Positions 17,436 through 26,310 of a stretch of 64,000 nt of DNA are shown in pieces (positions within the stretch are counted from its first letter, which is position 1; the number at the start of each line of letters is the position of its first letter). A model generated the notes under the pieces. The model had not been told where the DNA came from. It searched no databases and saw nothing but the letters and a program-made list of their open reading frames with translations. The stretch is from UBA6163 sp041753075 (GTDB lineage Bacteria > Planctomycetota > Planctomycetia > Pirellulales > Pirellulaceae): assembly GCA_041753075.1 (NCBI GenBank), contig JBGSVE010000114.1, forward strand, positions 28,379 through 92,378. Direction: 5' to 3'. Both the position numbers and the translations under genes were made by a program.

Positions 17436-18781
17436 GCGAACGGGTCGCGTTGTTCGCGAACAAGCATTTGATTGGCCAAGTCATCGCCGATGAACGATTC
17501 CTGTTTCGCGTTCCACTTCGCGACTCGGCCGGTGCCGGTGGTCGGGAACAGTCGAATCACTGCGTTGGCTAGATGGCATAAGACTGCCGAAGCGTGACCG
17601 ACTTCGACCGGTGCTCGTGGTTCCCTGCGCGATTTGACGCAATCGATGAAGTTGGCCATGTGGGCCGAATGCGGATCGCTTGTCCCCGTCGCTGGACTGG
17701 GCAACCCAGCGAGCAAACTGGGGTCCGACGCCGTGGTGCCGCGATAGCCGGTTTGCAACCAGCCATCGGTTCCTTCAAAGCGAGTCTGCACCTGCTCTTC
17801 ACCGCTCTCGCAAAGCAGCTCAACACCGTTTTCATACTTGCAGCGGAAACGAGTCTCCGTTGCCGTATTGAATAGGCTGCCCTCGGGCAAGAATTTCGCG
17901 TCGAGACACTCGATCTCCGTCGGTCCGCCGGTGTCCAACCCCATGCCCCAATGCGCCATGTCGTTGCAGTGAGCGCCAAAATTCGTGATTTGACCACCGG
18001 AGTAGTCGTAGTTGAATCGGAAGCGATATAAACAACGATCATCGTGATACGGTTGCTGGGGAGCTGGGCCGAGCCAAGTGCGATAGTAAAATGTTTTGGG
18101 AACGGGCATAACGGTCCAACCCGGGCCGGGTCCGACTTTGTTGTTGTAACCAACCTTGGTGATGATCTTGGTCAGCTTTCCGATCTTGCCCGCCTTGGCC
18201 GCGTCGCAAACGAACATGCTGATTGGGTTACTTCGCTCGTGACTGCCTGTTTGCAGGATGCGGCCGTGCTTGCGAACCGCGTCAATCATCAAGCGACCAT
18301 CGGCGACCGAAAACGTCAGCGGCTTTTCGCAGTAGACGTCTTTGCCGGCTTCCAACGCCATCACCGAGATGATGCGGTGCCAGTGATCCGGTACGACGAT
18401 GACCACCGCATCGATGTCATCACGCTGCAAGACAACGCGGAAATCTGAATAGGCGTTGCACTTGTAGGTCGAGCCACTCTTCGAACGCTTAACGTTAGCG
18501 GCGTCGACCAATTCTTTGGCCGGTAGCGCACCGTAGAAGTGCTCAGGTTCTCGGTAGCCGCCGCTGCCTGCATTGACATCGCAAACGGCGAGCACATTGC
18601 CGAGATCAGCAGCGAGAAAGCGTTTGAGCAATCCCATTCCCTGATTGCCCGTACCAATGAAAGCCACGTTGATCCGGTTGCTCGGCGCGTCGGCACCCAG
18701 CAATCTTGCTCCAATCACGAAGGGTGCAGCAATCGCGGCGGATGTTTGAATGAATTGGCGTCGTGTGTTCATGGTTTCCAA
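17432..18781 (-). CDS. Gfo/Idh/MocA-family oxidoreductase with Tat signal
   Basis: A 449-residue NAD(P)-dependent oxidoreductase. A twin-arginine leader (NTRRQFIQTSAAIAAPF) is followed by Rossmann motif VAFIGTGNQGMGLLKRF, VVPDHWHRIISVMALEAGKD, the signature CEKPLTF (Lys as catalytic residue) and QTGSHERSN. The C-terminal half carries GGQITNFGAHCNDMAHWGMG, a common planctomycete subfamily motif. It probably acts on sugars in the periplasm; the substrate is unknown. It is the only clearly intact gene between 13.7 and 20 kb and is translationally coupled to the LarA-like remnant. Confidence 0.9.
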   Translation of the reverse strand: METMNTRRQFIQTSAAIAAPFVIGARLLGADAPSNRINVAFIGTGNQGMGLLKRFLAADLGNVLAVCDVNAGSGGYREPEHFYGALPAKELVDAANVKRSKSGSTYKCNAYSDFRVVLQRDDIDAVVIVVPDHWHRIISVMALEAGKDVYCEKPLTFSVADGRLMIDAVRKHGRILQTGSHERSNPISMFVCDAAKAGKIGKLTKIITKVGYNNKVGPGPGWTVMPVPKTFYYRTWLGPAPQQPYHDDRCLYRFRFNYDYSGGQITNFGAHCNDMAHWGMGLDTGGPTEIECLDAKFLPEGSLFNTATETRFRCKYENGVELLCESGEEQVQTRFEGTDGWLQTGYRGTTASDPSLLAGLPSPATGTSDPHSAHMANFIDCVKSRREPRAPVEVGHASAVLCHLANAVIRLFPTTGTGRVAKWNAKQESFIGDDLANQMLVREQRDPFA

Positions 18782-19212
18782 TCAAGCGGTGGATCTGTCA
18801 GTTGGCGTTTGACGCGCCGCACGGTACAACAAAGAATAATGGAAAAGCAGCTATCACGCGGAAGAACAACGACGTTCCCAGGACATTTTCAATGACGGAA
18901 ACCAATCGCAACGAACGGGTTAAGCACGAGTTTTTTGGGCAAACGCTGTTCACCAAAGTCACGTTCCAACGGTTCGAAAACGTCTTGAAGAATTCGTGTT
19001 AAACGTCAGGAATCGCTACCATTGCGGTCTTTCCGCATATCGAGGCAGCTTACGCGATCGCCTGCCAAATCGTGCGAAACTGACAGAATTCATGAGCGAA
19101 ACCTTAAACTGCGTCTAGGCCAGCGCGATTTGATTCAAATCCTACACCATCGACGAAAGCAAGAATTGAAACCTGACGGTTGTTTGCAAATTGATCTGCT
19201 GATGCTCGTGCT
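18782..19212. other. 431-base spacer without a supported gene
   Basis: No recognisable gene, RNA or repeat. A 36-codon plus-strand frame at 18,891-19,001 has no ribosome site and no family resemblance. It separates the start of the Gfo/Idh gene from the end of the broken HTH gene, so it should contain the Gfo/Idh promoter. Confidence 0.4.
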
Positions 19213-19804
19213 TCACGATTCACCGCCAAGTCGTCCGCCATCCTCATTTCGAAACAACGAAACGGGGCTAGAGGTAGATATCGCAAGCTGATTATTTCGA
19301 GCATGCGCTTTAATGTCTTGAAGTATTTTATTTCTTGTTAAGCCTGTTGGTTGCAGCACAACGTTGAGAAATTGTGAATCAAGCCTGACGGCGTTGGTCA
19401 CTGCTTCCGCCATTTCTGAGGTTGAATTCAGGTAATTTTTCGAAAGCAATTGAAATAGCAAACGTAATTGATCGGCGGAGAGTACAGCACATTTATCAAA
19501 TTTTGCCTGGAACGAGTCTTCCGCATGGTTCCAGACAAAACGATTGAACTCCGCACGACGAATAGAAATTGAATCTACAGTGGAGATTACAAACCTCCAG
19601 TAATTCAGACATCAAAACGTCTAGCGCCAAGGCTATGCGGCTAAGTGATCCGACCGTGACGCTTTGTCGGCCTGATGCGATCTTTATAGTTGTCGTTGCG
19701 TGCAATTTGGCGCTATCGGCCAACTGCTCTTGGGTGAGCGATAGCTGCCTGCACCGCAATTGAATGCGTTGGCCAACGCTACGATCCAGGTCGTCTTGAT
19801 TCAT
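19213..19804 (-). pseudogene. XRE-type HTH regulator with C-terminal domain, frameshifted
   Basis: The first frame (from 19804) encodes an XRE/Cro HTH: QRIQLRCRQLSLTQEQLADS, then KIASGRQSVTVGSLSRIALA and LDVLMSELLE (residue 70), before drifting to a stop at 19496. The +1 frame, open from about 19,605, continues with ordered sequence RFVISTVDSISIRRAEFNRF, FQAKFDKCAVLSADQLRLLF and LTRNKILQDIKAHARNNQLA to the stop at 19213. Both frames together give one protein of about 195 residues with a single-nucleotide-type shift between 19,605 and 19,560. The C-terminal domain is not recognised. It may be a regulator linked to a lost restriction or toxin partner, but nothing shows this. Confidence 0.65.
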
Positions 19805-19872
19805 AAATCAAGTGTTTAATCATCCTGAATTTTAGACCACAGACTATAACGCCAGAATTTGCGATTCGGAGG

Positions 19873-19999
19873 CGTTTTTCGCATCTTCAAACTCGACGAT
19901 CACAACAATTTGGCGAATCGCTACGCTGCATGAATGAGCAGATAATTGGCCATTTGCTCGCCTGGAGAGAATAGTTTCCGCGCAACGATGCGAAAAACG
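19873..19999. repeat. 13-base inverted repeat pair in spacer
   Basis: 19873-19885 and 19987-19999 are exact reverse complements (core TTTTTCGCATC) about 100 bases apart. The spacer 19805-20009 holds no gene. The pair could flank a small excised or decayed element or be chance. Confidence 0.35.
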
Positions 20000-20009
20000 G
20001 CCTAAACGA

Positions 20010-20315
20010 TTAAATCGTTTGGACTCGAAATCGCAGGTCGATGATTCTGTTTTCCGGCATTTCGGTTTGGAGCCGCTTGAGTAAGGCTCGTTTGCGAAAA
20101 GTTAGTTCTTGCAGCGTTACCGAATCGCCCGCATAGATGTGAAGCGTGCCGCCACGCAGATTTCCGACTTGAATCGACTTCGCCAAAGATTCGCCGACTT
20201 CGGATTCGACAATGATTTGCAGCGACTGGATCGCGATGACTTGAGCGTAACCGCGACGCGACAATAGTTGGCCGATGAGTGTTCCGATCCGTTTGGGAAA
20301 TCGATTGTCGGTCAC
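20010..20315 (-). CDS. dciA: DUF721 / DciA-like protein
   Basis: A 101-residue small protein of the DUF721 family: IGTLIGQLLSRRGYAQ at the N-terminus and the KH-like strand-helix pattern GGTLHIYAGDSVTLQELTFRKRALLKRL. DciA loads the replicative helicase DnaB in bacteria that lack DnaC. Its place directly behind dnaN and dnaA supports this role. The N-terminal region is short and the usual basic tail is absent, so identification rests on the domain and context. Confidence 0.75.
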   Translation of the reverse strand: MTDNRFPKRIGTLIGQLLSRRGYAQVIAIQSLQIIVESEVGESLAKSIQVGNLRGGTLHIYAGDSVTLQELTFRKRALLKRLQTEMPENRIIDLRFRVQTI

Positions 20316-20339
20316 TACATTGCCTGCGGTACGAGTGAG

Positions 20340-21461
20340 TTAGCGTTGCCCGGCCATCGGCATGATGACATACGCATACCCGTCGTCGGTCGACATAATC
20401 GCTGGACCGCTTGTGGTTTCGATCTCAAAGATGAACGATCGCTCGGCGTCAAGGACTTTGCAAAAGTCGGCAACAAATCGATGATCCAACTTTAGCATCG
20501 TTTCTTCGGCATCGTAGGTGATCGGCATTTCGACCGTTGACTCGCCAATTTGCGCCGTGTTGGCTTCGAGCTTGAGCGTGCCGTTGCCGAAGGTGAATTC
20601 AATGCCGCGAGTGTCATGGTCGGTCACGATTGCCGCTTGGCGCAATGCCGCAAACAATGGTCCAACTGTCATGTCGATTTGCGCCGCGTTCTCGCGTTTG
20701 GGGAATACCTGGCGCCAATTCGGATACCGACCCTCGACCAATCGGGAATAGATCACGCACCGCGAAGTCCGCAACAAAAGATCGTTCGATCGCGCCGCCA
20801 ATTGGACCGTTTCGTCTCCATCACCCACCGCCCGTTCCATCAGCGAGATCGCCTTAGTCGGCACGATGGTGGTCATGCCGTTGGTCTTATGGTCGTTGAT
20901 CGCGACGCCCTTGCCCTGCATCCGCGCCATTCGTCGACCATCGGTTCCGACGGCCAACACGTTATCGTCTTCCAACTCAAGCAGCACACCGCCCAACGCG
21001 TAACGACTGCTTTCCGCATCGGTCGCAAAGACGGTGCGGCGAACCATTTCGCGAAACAAACGCGTGGGTATCTCGTGATACGACGAAATGTCATCAAAAG
21101 TAGTTACCTGAGGAAATTCATCGGGGTTTGCTGCGGGCAAACGAAACTTACTGCGTTTGGTCGAAAGATGGATTTGGGTATCGACGGCGGCAATCTGAAT
21201 CGCTTCGTCGGAACTCTCGCGCAAAATCGCCATCGTCCGCTGGACCGGCAACAGCACGGTGCCTTCGGTATCAACGTCGACGCCTTCGCCCAGTTCCAAA
21301 CGGATTCCGACTTCCATGTCAGTCGCAATCAACAGCAGCGTTTGACCCGATGCGGTCAGGCGGACGTTTTGCAGAATTTCTTTCGGCGATCGTGCCGGTG
21401 CAACGCTAGCCGCTAACTGAAACGCGGAAGCAAGTTTTTCACGGTCACAAGTGATCTTCAT
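20340..21461 (-). CDS. dnaN: DNA polymerase III beta sliding clamp
   Basis: A 373-residue clamp. The start MKITCDREKLASAFQLAASV is the classic DnaN N-terminus; the frame is open to 21533 but the extra 24 residues do not fit, so ATG 21459-21461 is chosen. Later motifs: VLLPVQRTMAILRESSDE, LGGVLLELEDD, AVGTDGRRMA, VEGRYPNWRQVFP and the C-terminal YAYVIMPMAGQR, equivalent to the usual MPMRL end. Located between dnaA and dciA on the same strand. Confidence 0.95.
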   Translation of the reverse strand: MKITCDREKLASAFQLAASVAPARSPKEILQNVRLTASGQTLLLIATDMEVGIRLELGEGVDVDTEGTVLLPVQRTMAILRESSDEAIQIAAVDTQIHLSTKRSKFRLPAANPDEFPQVTTFDDISSYHEIPTRLFREMVRRTVFATDAESSRYALGGVLLELEDDNVLAVGTDGRRMARMQGKGVAINDHKTNGMTTIVPTKAISLMERAVGDGDETVQLAARSNDLLLRTSRCVIYSRLVEGRYPNWRQVFPKRENAAQIDMTVGPLFAALRQAAIVTDHDTRGIEFTFGNGTLKLEANTAQIGESTVEMPITYDAEETMLKLDHRFVADFCKVLDAERSFIFEIETTSGPAIMSTDDGYAYVIMPMAGQR

Positions 21462-21867
21462 GGAATCAACGGGGCAAAATGCGAATAGCGGTATTACAAG
21501 CGGTTTTCCAGAACAAGGTTGTAGCGGAATCAACTTGAATTGGTAGACGCGGTCAGTGTCACTGTTGGACTTCCTCTACTTCTATTAATCTTTATACTCT
21601 TCGTCTTCTCAATACGCTCGACGCAGCGGTTGATGGAATGCTTTTGAAAACTGTAGGTATCCGCCCAGCAATCACTTGCGACGATCCCAGCGATGGGGAA
21701 AAGCCGTTGATGAATGGTTGGTGATTAGTCGAGTATGGGTTCATGATTTCGCGATTCGTCAACATGCCCCGCGAGAGTTTACCGGTGGAGCGAAGATACA
21801 TCCACCGAAAGCAACTGACTTGTAACGACTTGTCCACCAAAAAATTTGAATTCGGCGATGTAAATAA
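21462..21867. other. 406-base dnaA-dnaN spacer
   Basis: No gene supported. A minus-strand frame at 21,592-21,840 is low-complexity and has no ribosome site. The spacer has an AT-richer patch near 21,575-21,610. TTGTCCACC (about 21,830) and ACATCCACC (about 21,798) each differ from the DnaA-box consensus at two positions. It could hold the dnaN promoter; an origin here is possible but not shown. Confidence 0.35.
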
Positions 21868-23019
21868 TCACGCCGACGCCTTCAATTGGTCGCCCACTTC
21901 ATCAACGGCATTGCGTAGTTCGCTATCGGTCAGGACCTGGGACTGGGTTTTGCGACAAGCGTGCAAGACGGTCGTGTGATCTCGATTGCCGAAATAGCGT
22001 CCAATTTTTTCGTAGCTGTTACCGTTAAGTTGTCGAGCCAAATACATCGCCAATGACCGTGCGCGAACAACTTCCTGGCGTCGTGTCGTACTTTTCAACT
22101 CACTCAACTTCAATTTGAAACGACGAGCAATCACTTTCGCCACCTGATCAATCGTGATCTCGGACTTGGGTTCAATCGCATCAATCGCATCGCGAATGGC
22201 AATCATGGTGGGTGCGGTTGCCTTCGTTCGACACCACAGCTCAAGAAACCGAACGGCCGCTTCTAACTGTCGAGCGGCGGTCTCCGCGGGCAACCCAGCA
22301 CAAAGCAAATCAAGGCCTTCTTGATCGATAATAAAGTCACGACGGGTTACCAACGTTTCGACGATCGCTCGTTGCGCTTCAGCGCCAGGCAATCGAATCG
22401 GCACCGTCAAGCCAGGCAACATACGGCTGACTAATAGCGGTCGCAGACCGGGTACCTGCGTCGGCAGTCGACGACAGGTCAAGATTGTCGGCAGGCCAGC
22501 GCTGGTGCGAGCCTCCAACCGAGCGGCGAGTTCTTCTTGGGCCGCCGCTTTATCAATCAGCAGATGCACATCATCAAGCACCAGCACCGCAGCGGATTGA
22601 ATCTCGATCCGAAATTGGGCGATGTCATCGGCATCGACCGCTCGCGCGTACAGTCTCGCAAAATCGATTGCCGGCATGAGCAACGTTTGATCAGAGTCCG
22701 CCTCGCCCGCTAACTTGCCCGGCACTGCGAGTTGGTCAACCAATTTGGCGGCGAGGTGATTTGCCAGCGCGGACTTGCCACTACCACCCGGACCGACCAG
22801 CAACAATGGACCCATGGTTGCCATCAAATCGGGAAAACCGTCGGCGGATTCGGGCGCACCGCAAACAAATGCGGGAAAGCGATTTTCTTCGCCCGCAAAG
22901 AACACCGGCAGCAGCGGGTAAGACGGTGCGACACCGCGAGCCGACGAGCCACGCACCACATTGGGTTGGCGAAGCACGATTTGGATTAACGGTGACGGCG
23001 AGTTTTGTTCCAATACCAT
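21868..23019 (-). CDS. dnaA: chromosomal replication initiator DnaA (short form)
   Basis: About 383 residues. The AAA+ core has Walker A GPGGSGKSALANHLA, Walker B VLVLDDVHLL and sensor II VRFLELW region. Domain IV carries the DNA-binding signature YEKIGRYFGNRDHTTVLHAC preceded by ARSLAMYLARQL. Domain I (DnaB/DiaA binding) and the linker are absent or reduced to about 40 residues, and Walker A has GKS where most DnaA proteins have GKT. The ATG at 23019 (MVLEQNS) is preferred; a GTG at 23037 is possible. Without domain I, helicase loading may rely on another partner such as DciA nearby. Confidence 0.92.
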   Translation of the reverse strand: MVLEQNSPSPLIQIVLRQPNVVRGSSARGVAPSYPLLPVFFAGEENRFPAFVCGAPESADGFPDLMATMGPLLLVGPGGSGKSALANHLAAKLVDQLAVPGKLAGEADSDQTLLMPAIDFARLYARAVDADDIAQFRIEIQSAAVLVLDDVHLLIDKAAAQEELAARLEARTSAGLPTILTCRRLPTQVPGLRPLLVSRMLPGLTVPIRLPGAEAQRAIVETLVTRRDFIIDQEGLDLLCAGLPAETAARQLEAAVRFLELWCRTKATAPTMIAIRDAIDAIEPKSEITIDQVAKVIARRFKLKLSELKSTTRRQEVVRARSLAMYLARQLNGNSYEKIGRYFGNRDHTTVLHACRKTQSQVLTDSELRNAVDEVGDQLKASA

Positions 23020-23041
23020 CTCGAAATGGTAACACAACCAT

Positions 23042-23078
23042 TGTGGAAAAACTAGTTATTCAAACCGGTTTTTCCACC
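23042..23078. promoter_or_regulatory. two DnaA-box-like sites upstream of dnaA
   Basis: TTTTCCACA (minus strand, 23042-23050; one mismatch to TTATCCACA) and TTTTCCACC (plus strand, 23070-23078; two mismatches), facing each other 19 bases apart. They are directly upstream of dnaA and at the end of the cysteine desulfurase gene. Position fits autoregulation by DnaA; the match is imperfect. Confidence 0.4.
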
Positions 23079-24226
23079 GTCTGTTTGCGCCGTAAACGTT
23101 GATGGTGGAAGCAGATAGTATTGCTAGCGGAGACCATGTCGTTCGCGGTGGTGAATTTTGACAAACCGAGCCGAATGGTGGACTCGATTTCGGCTTCGCT
23201 GCGACCCATTGCGGCCAACACGTGGCTGGGTCGACTGCTGCCGCTGGCACACGCCGATCCGCTGCTGCAAGCGATTCCCCCCCGATCCAACGCCATCAGC
23301 ATTATCTGGCGGTCAACACCGGGCAGCGAAAAGCAGCTCGTCCCAGGCAACCGCGGGGCCGATTTGCCATAAAAAACAATGCCGTCGATTCGCTCGGACA
23401 TCCGATTCTCGAACTCGTCGCGATGTGACTGAATCCTTGCCGCAATTCCCGCCATTTGTGATGTTGCCAACTGCAAGGCGAAGCCCATTCCGACGGCCAA
23501 GGGTACTGCCTCGGTGCCGGGTCGCTTGCCGAGTTGCTGTTCGCCACCTTGCAAATGAGCATGCAGCTCGACGCCCGCTCGGACCAACAAGCCGCCGATG
23601 CCGCTGGGGCCATGAAATTTATGCGCCGTGAATGACACCGCACTAGCACCACAGATCGCGAATCGAAACGGCAGCTTGCCAATTGCCTGCGTGGCATCGA
23701 TGTGCAGCGGCACGTTTGCGTTTTGGCACAACCGCGCGATCGCATCGAGCGGCTGGATCACGCCGGTTTCGTTATTCGCCGCCATGACGCTGACCAGCGC
23801 CGGCGTCGGCTGCTGGGCAATCAGTCGTGCCGCCTGCTCAATGTCGACCACGCCCGATGCGCTGGCGGGAATGATGCGCACTTCGCGTCCGCGCTGTTGT
23901 TGCTGCGCCGCGACGGCCAACACGCTGGGATGCTCGATCGCCGACACAACCAGCGGCTTTGTTAGGTCGCCAAGTCCCGCGAGCGCCAGATTGTTCGATT
24001 CGCTGCCGCCGCTGGTCAGCACCAATTGGTCGCCACCTGGTGAATCACAATCGGCACCCAGGTATTGGCCAATCTCGGAGATCGCGTTGTCCAACAGCGA
24101 CCGCGCCGCGCGACCCAAACCATGTTGGCTCGACGGATTAAGCGGTCCGCGTCGGTAGCAATCGATCATCGCGTCGAGCACTGCGGAGTCCAAGTCGGTG
24201 GTGGCGTTGTTGTCGAGGTAAATCAA
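23060..24226 (-). CDS. cysteine desulfurase (NifS/IscS family)
   Basis: A 388-residue PLP enzyme that removes sulfur from cysteine for Fe-S clusters or thiolation. Motifs: YLDNNATTDLD at the start, LVLTSGGSESNNLAL, SAIEHPSVL, the PLP-Lys FTAHKFHGPSGIGG, RPGTEAVP and the persulfide loop CSSGSACASGSSRPS. The start is TTG at 24226, overlapping the stop of the upstream gene by four bases (TTGA), so the two are coupled. The normal RLGLSKF end is followed by about 30 extra residues with HHQRLRRK. No IscU or SufE lies beside it. Confidence 0.93.
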   Translation of the reverse strand: MIYLDNNATTDLDSAVLDAMIDCYRRGPLNPSSQHGLGRAARSLLDNAISEIGQYLGADCDSPGGDQLVLTSGGSESNNLALAGLGDLTKPLVVSAIEHPSVLAVAAQQQQRGREVRIIPASASGVVDIEQAARLIAQQPTPALVSVMAANNETGVIQPLDAIARLCQNANVPLHIDATQAIGKLPFRFAICGASAVSFTAHKFHGPSGIGGLLVRAGVELHAHLQGGEQQLGKRPGTEAVPLAVGMGFALQLATSQMAGIAARIQSHRDEFENRMSERIDGIVFYGKSAPRLPGTSCFSLPGVDRQIMLMALDRGGIACSSGSACASGSSRPSHVLAAMGRSEAEIESTIRLGLSKFTTANDMVSASNTICFHHQRLRRKQTVEKPV

Positions 24227-24927
24227 CGCATTGCCCGCAGTTTGGCGTCGTTCGGATAGTCGGCAATCGCTTCGCGCAACAATTCAGCGGCGAGTTCGGG
24301 CCGACCCGCGTCGCGCATTTCAGAGATAAACTCGCGATAGTTCGATTGCAAATAATCGTCGATCGAAATTTGCAAAGCGTTCTCGTCGGGGCTGTCCAGA
24401 GCCAGCGTGAACAGCCGCGGAATCAGCACATACAATTCTCGCATCGCCAACTTCTGTACCACTGGCCAGAGCACTTTGGCCTTCGCCGACTCGTTCTTGC
24501 TCCATTGGACCCAATGGTGATCCGATTGGTTGGTTTTATGGTGAACGTATAACTCGAGTTGGTCGGTCAATAGTTTGGCGTCGGCCTCGGTGGTTCCCAG
24601 TGGCCCGCGTGTCAGCGTTACCAGATGCCAGGTCGTCGCGGTCCCGCGGGAAGCATGGATCATCGATTTATTGGCCAAAAAGCGGCTCGTCGGCGATTGG
24701 GATGTCGCACGACGGATGGGGGAAATCTGGATGTGCAACCACGGCACCTCAAAGAAGCGAAACGATCGGGTTTCGAAATGAGTGGGAGAAAATTCAGTAC
24801 CGCTGACTCCGCCGAACCCAAACAGCAAGATTGCCAATAATGCTGCGACGCCGGCACTGACAAACAGCATGCGCAGCAGTGGTCGTGAACCTGGCCTGGT
24901 CGGTTTCAAAGACGCAGTCGAAGTCAT
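24223..24927 (-). CDS. membrane-anchored protein of unknown function
   Basis: A 234-residue protein with one N-terminal membrane segment (about residues 19-38, LRMLFVSAGVAALLAILLFG) and a globular extracytoplasmic part. Near the C-terminus a TPR-like helix pair reads AGRPELAAELLREAIADYPN. No family recognised. Coupled to the cysteine desulfurase by a four-base overlap, though a sulfur role is only suggested by that. Confidence 0.7.
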   Translation of the reverse strand: MTSTASLKPTRPGSRPLLRMLFVSAGVAALLAILLFGFGGVSGTEFSPTHFETRSFRFFEVPWLHIQISPIRRATSQSPTSRFLANKSMIHASRGTATTWHLVTLTRGPLGTTEADAKLLTDQLELYVHHKTNQSDHHWVQWSKNESAKAKVLWPVVQKLAMRELYVLIPRLFTLALDSPDENALQISIDDYLQSNYREFISEMRDAGRPELAAELLREAIADYPNDAKLRAMR

Positions 24928-24977
24928 TTTGCGGGCTGAGTTTGAGTTGAGTGGTCGAATTCTGCTAAAACGCCGCG

Positions 24978-26240
24978 ATGCGACAATCTTCTAATCATCA
25001 CCCTTTACGCCTGCCGTCCGCAAGTTGGCCACGCGGTCGGCTGGCGATTTGGAATTTATGCGATCGACCGTGGTCGCGCTGCGGCGGCGTTTCGGCGGTT
25101 GAGAACGAGAAGAATCCGCTGGATTCGGCGGTCGTCGGTGACATGACTGCGAGCGACGACAATCCGGTTGCCGGTCGTCGCCGTGTCGAGGCCGTTTTGC
25201 TATTTCATCGTGGACCGGTTACGCTTCGCAAACTTGCCCAACTCGCTGGCTTGGCGGATGCGACAGCCGCGCGTACACTTTTGCGAAAATTGAACGAAAT
25301 TTACGACCAAAGTGGCAGCGCACTGCGAATCGAAGAGGTTGCAGGCGGATACCAGATGCTAACCCGACCCGGATTAGCACCCTGGTTAAGACGGTTCGCC
25401 AGCACACCGACCTTGATTCGGTTGAGCACACCCGCTATGGAAACGCTTGCGATTGTCGCGTATCGTCAACCTGTCCTGCGGGCAAATATTGAGGCGATAC
25501 GTGGGGTAGCATGTGGAGAAATCCTTCGTCAACTTATGCAACGTGACCTGGTGCGGATTTGCGGACGCAGCGATGACCTCGGGCGTCCGTATCTGTATGG
25601 GACAACCAAACATTTTTTAGCCAGCTACGGATTGAAAGACGCACTGGCATTGCCGACGATGACGGGGGCTGGTGTTCAAGACGATCCCGTAGACACTATC
25701 GAACCTTCGATTCTTTCAGACGTTTCCCTTTCCGCTGTTTCCTCTTTTGACGCTGTCACCCAAAAGGAGTCTGACGTGAGTACCGCGTGCGTCCTCGACG
25801 ATCTTGCTGAGCCCCTTGATACCTTCGTTTTCTCGCCACCAGAAACTGAGCCAACCGCTTCGTCGGCTGGTTTCCAAGTTCGCGGTCCGCGCGCCGCAGA
25901 CGATGATGATGACGAGTACTTCGCCGACGAAGACGATGAAGACGACGACATCGAAGATGATGCCGACGATGAAGATGACTGGGATGATGACGATGATGAA
26001 GACGACGTCGAAGCTGACGACGCCGAAGAAGACGAGGCAGTCGAGCCCGAAACCGATGACGCCGCAGAAGAATGGAAAGAAGTAGGCGACGAAGAGGAAG
26101 ATGAGGACGACGCCGCCGAGGACGACGCCGACGAAGACGATGCCGACGAAGACGATGAAGACGATGAAGACGAGGATTGGGACGACGATGAGGACGAAGA
26201 CTGGGACGACGACGATGATGAAGACGAAGAGTGGGACTAA
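24978..26240 (+). CDS. scpB: ScpB-like segregation and condensation protein with long acidic tail
   Basis: The ScpB double winged-helix domain spans about residues 65-215: VEAVLLFHRGPVTLRKLAQL, IEEVAGGYQMLTRPGLAPWL, LSTPAMETLAIVAYRQPVLR and GRPYLYGTTKHFL. ScpB binds the SMC-ScpA ring. From about residue 308 to the end (420) the protein is almost entirely Asp and Glu with occasional Trp, a run of over 100 residues that ordinary ScpB (about 200) lacks. The start is uncertain: ATG 24978 gives an Arg-rich leader, while ATG 25143 (MTASDDNP) is nearer the domain. ScpA is not in this window. Confidence 0.88.
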   Translation: MRQSSNHHPLRLPSASWPRGRLAIWNLCDRPWSRCGGVSAVENEKNPLDSAVVGDMTASDDNPVAGRRRVEAVLLFHRGPVTLRKLAQLAGLADATAARTLLRKLNEIYDQSGSALRIEEVAGGYQMLTRPGLAPWLRRFASTPTLIRLSTPAMETLAIVAYRQPVLRANIEAIRGVACGEILRQLMQRDLVRICGRSDDLGRPYLYGTTKHFLASYGLKDALALPTMTGAGVQDDPVDTIEPSILSDVSLSAVSSFDAVTQKESDVSTACVLDDLAEPLDTFVFSPPETEPTASSAGFQVRGPRAADDDDDEYFADEDDEDDDIEDDADDEDDWDDDDDEDDVEADDAEEDEAVEPETDDAAEEWKEVGDEEEDEDDAAEDDADEDDADEDDEDDEDEDWDDDEDEDWDDDDDEDEEWD

Positions 26241-26310
26241 GTATTGAATTCTGATTCTTGATTGATCAAAGTGAGGGGTATGACCCTCTGACACATCGGC
26301 GAAATCAATC

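Noticed and set aside
15996..19804. Sequencing or assembly error as the sole cause of the broken genes.
   Set aside because: Missing middles of 30-100 or more residues in several genes cannot come from single-base errors; it remains possible for the T7 tract and the HTH frameshift.
21462..21867. Replication origin between dnaA and dnaN.
   Set aside because: Candidate boxes have two mismatches and no clustered repeats are visible; kept only as a spacer.
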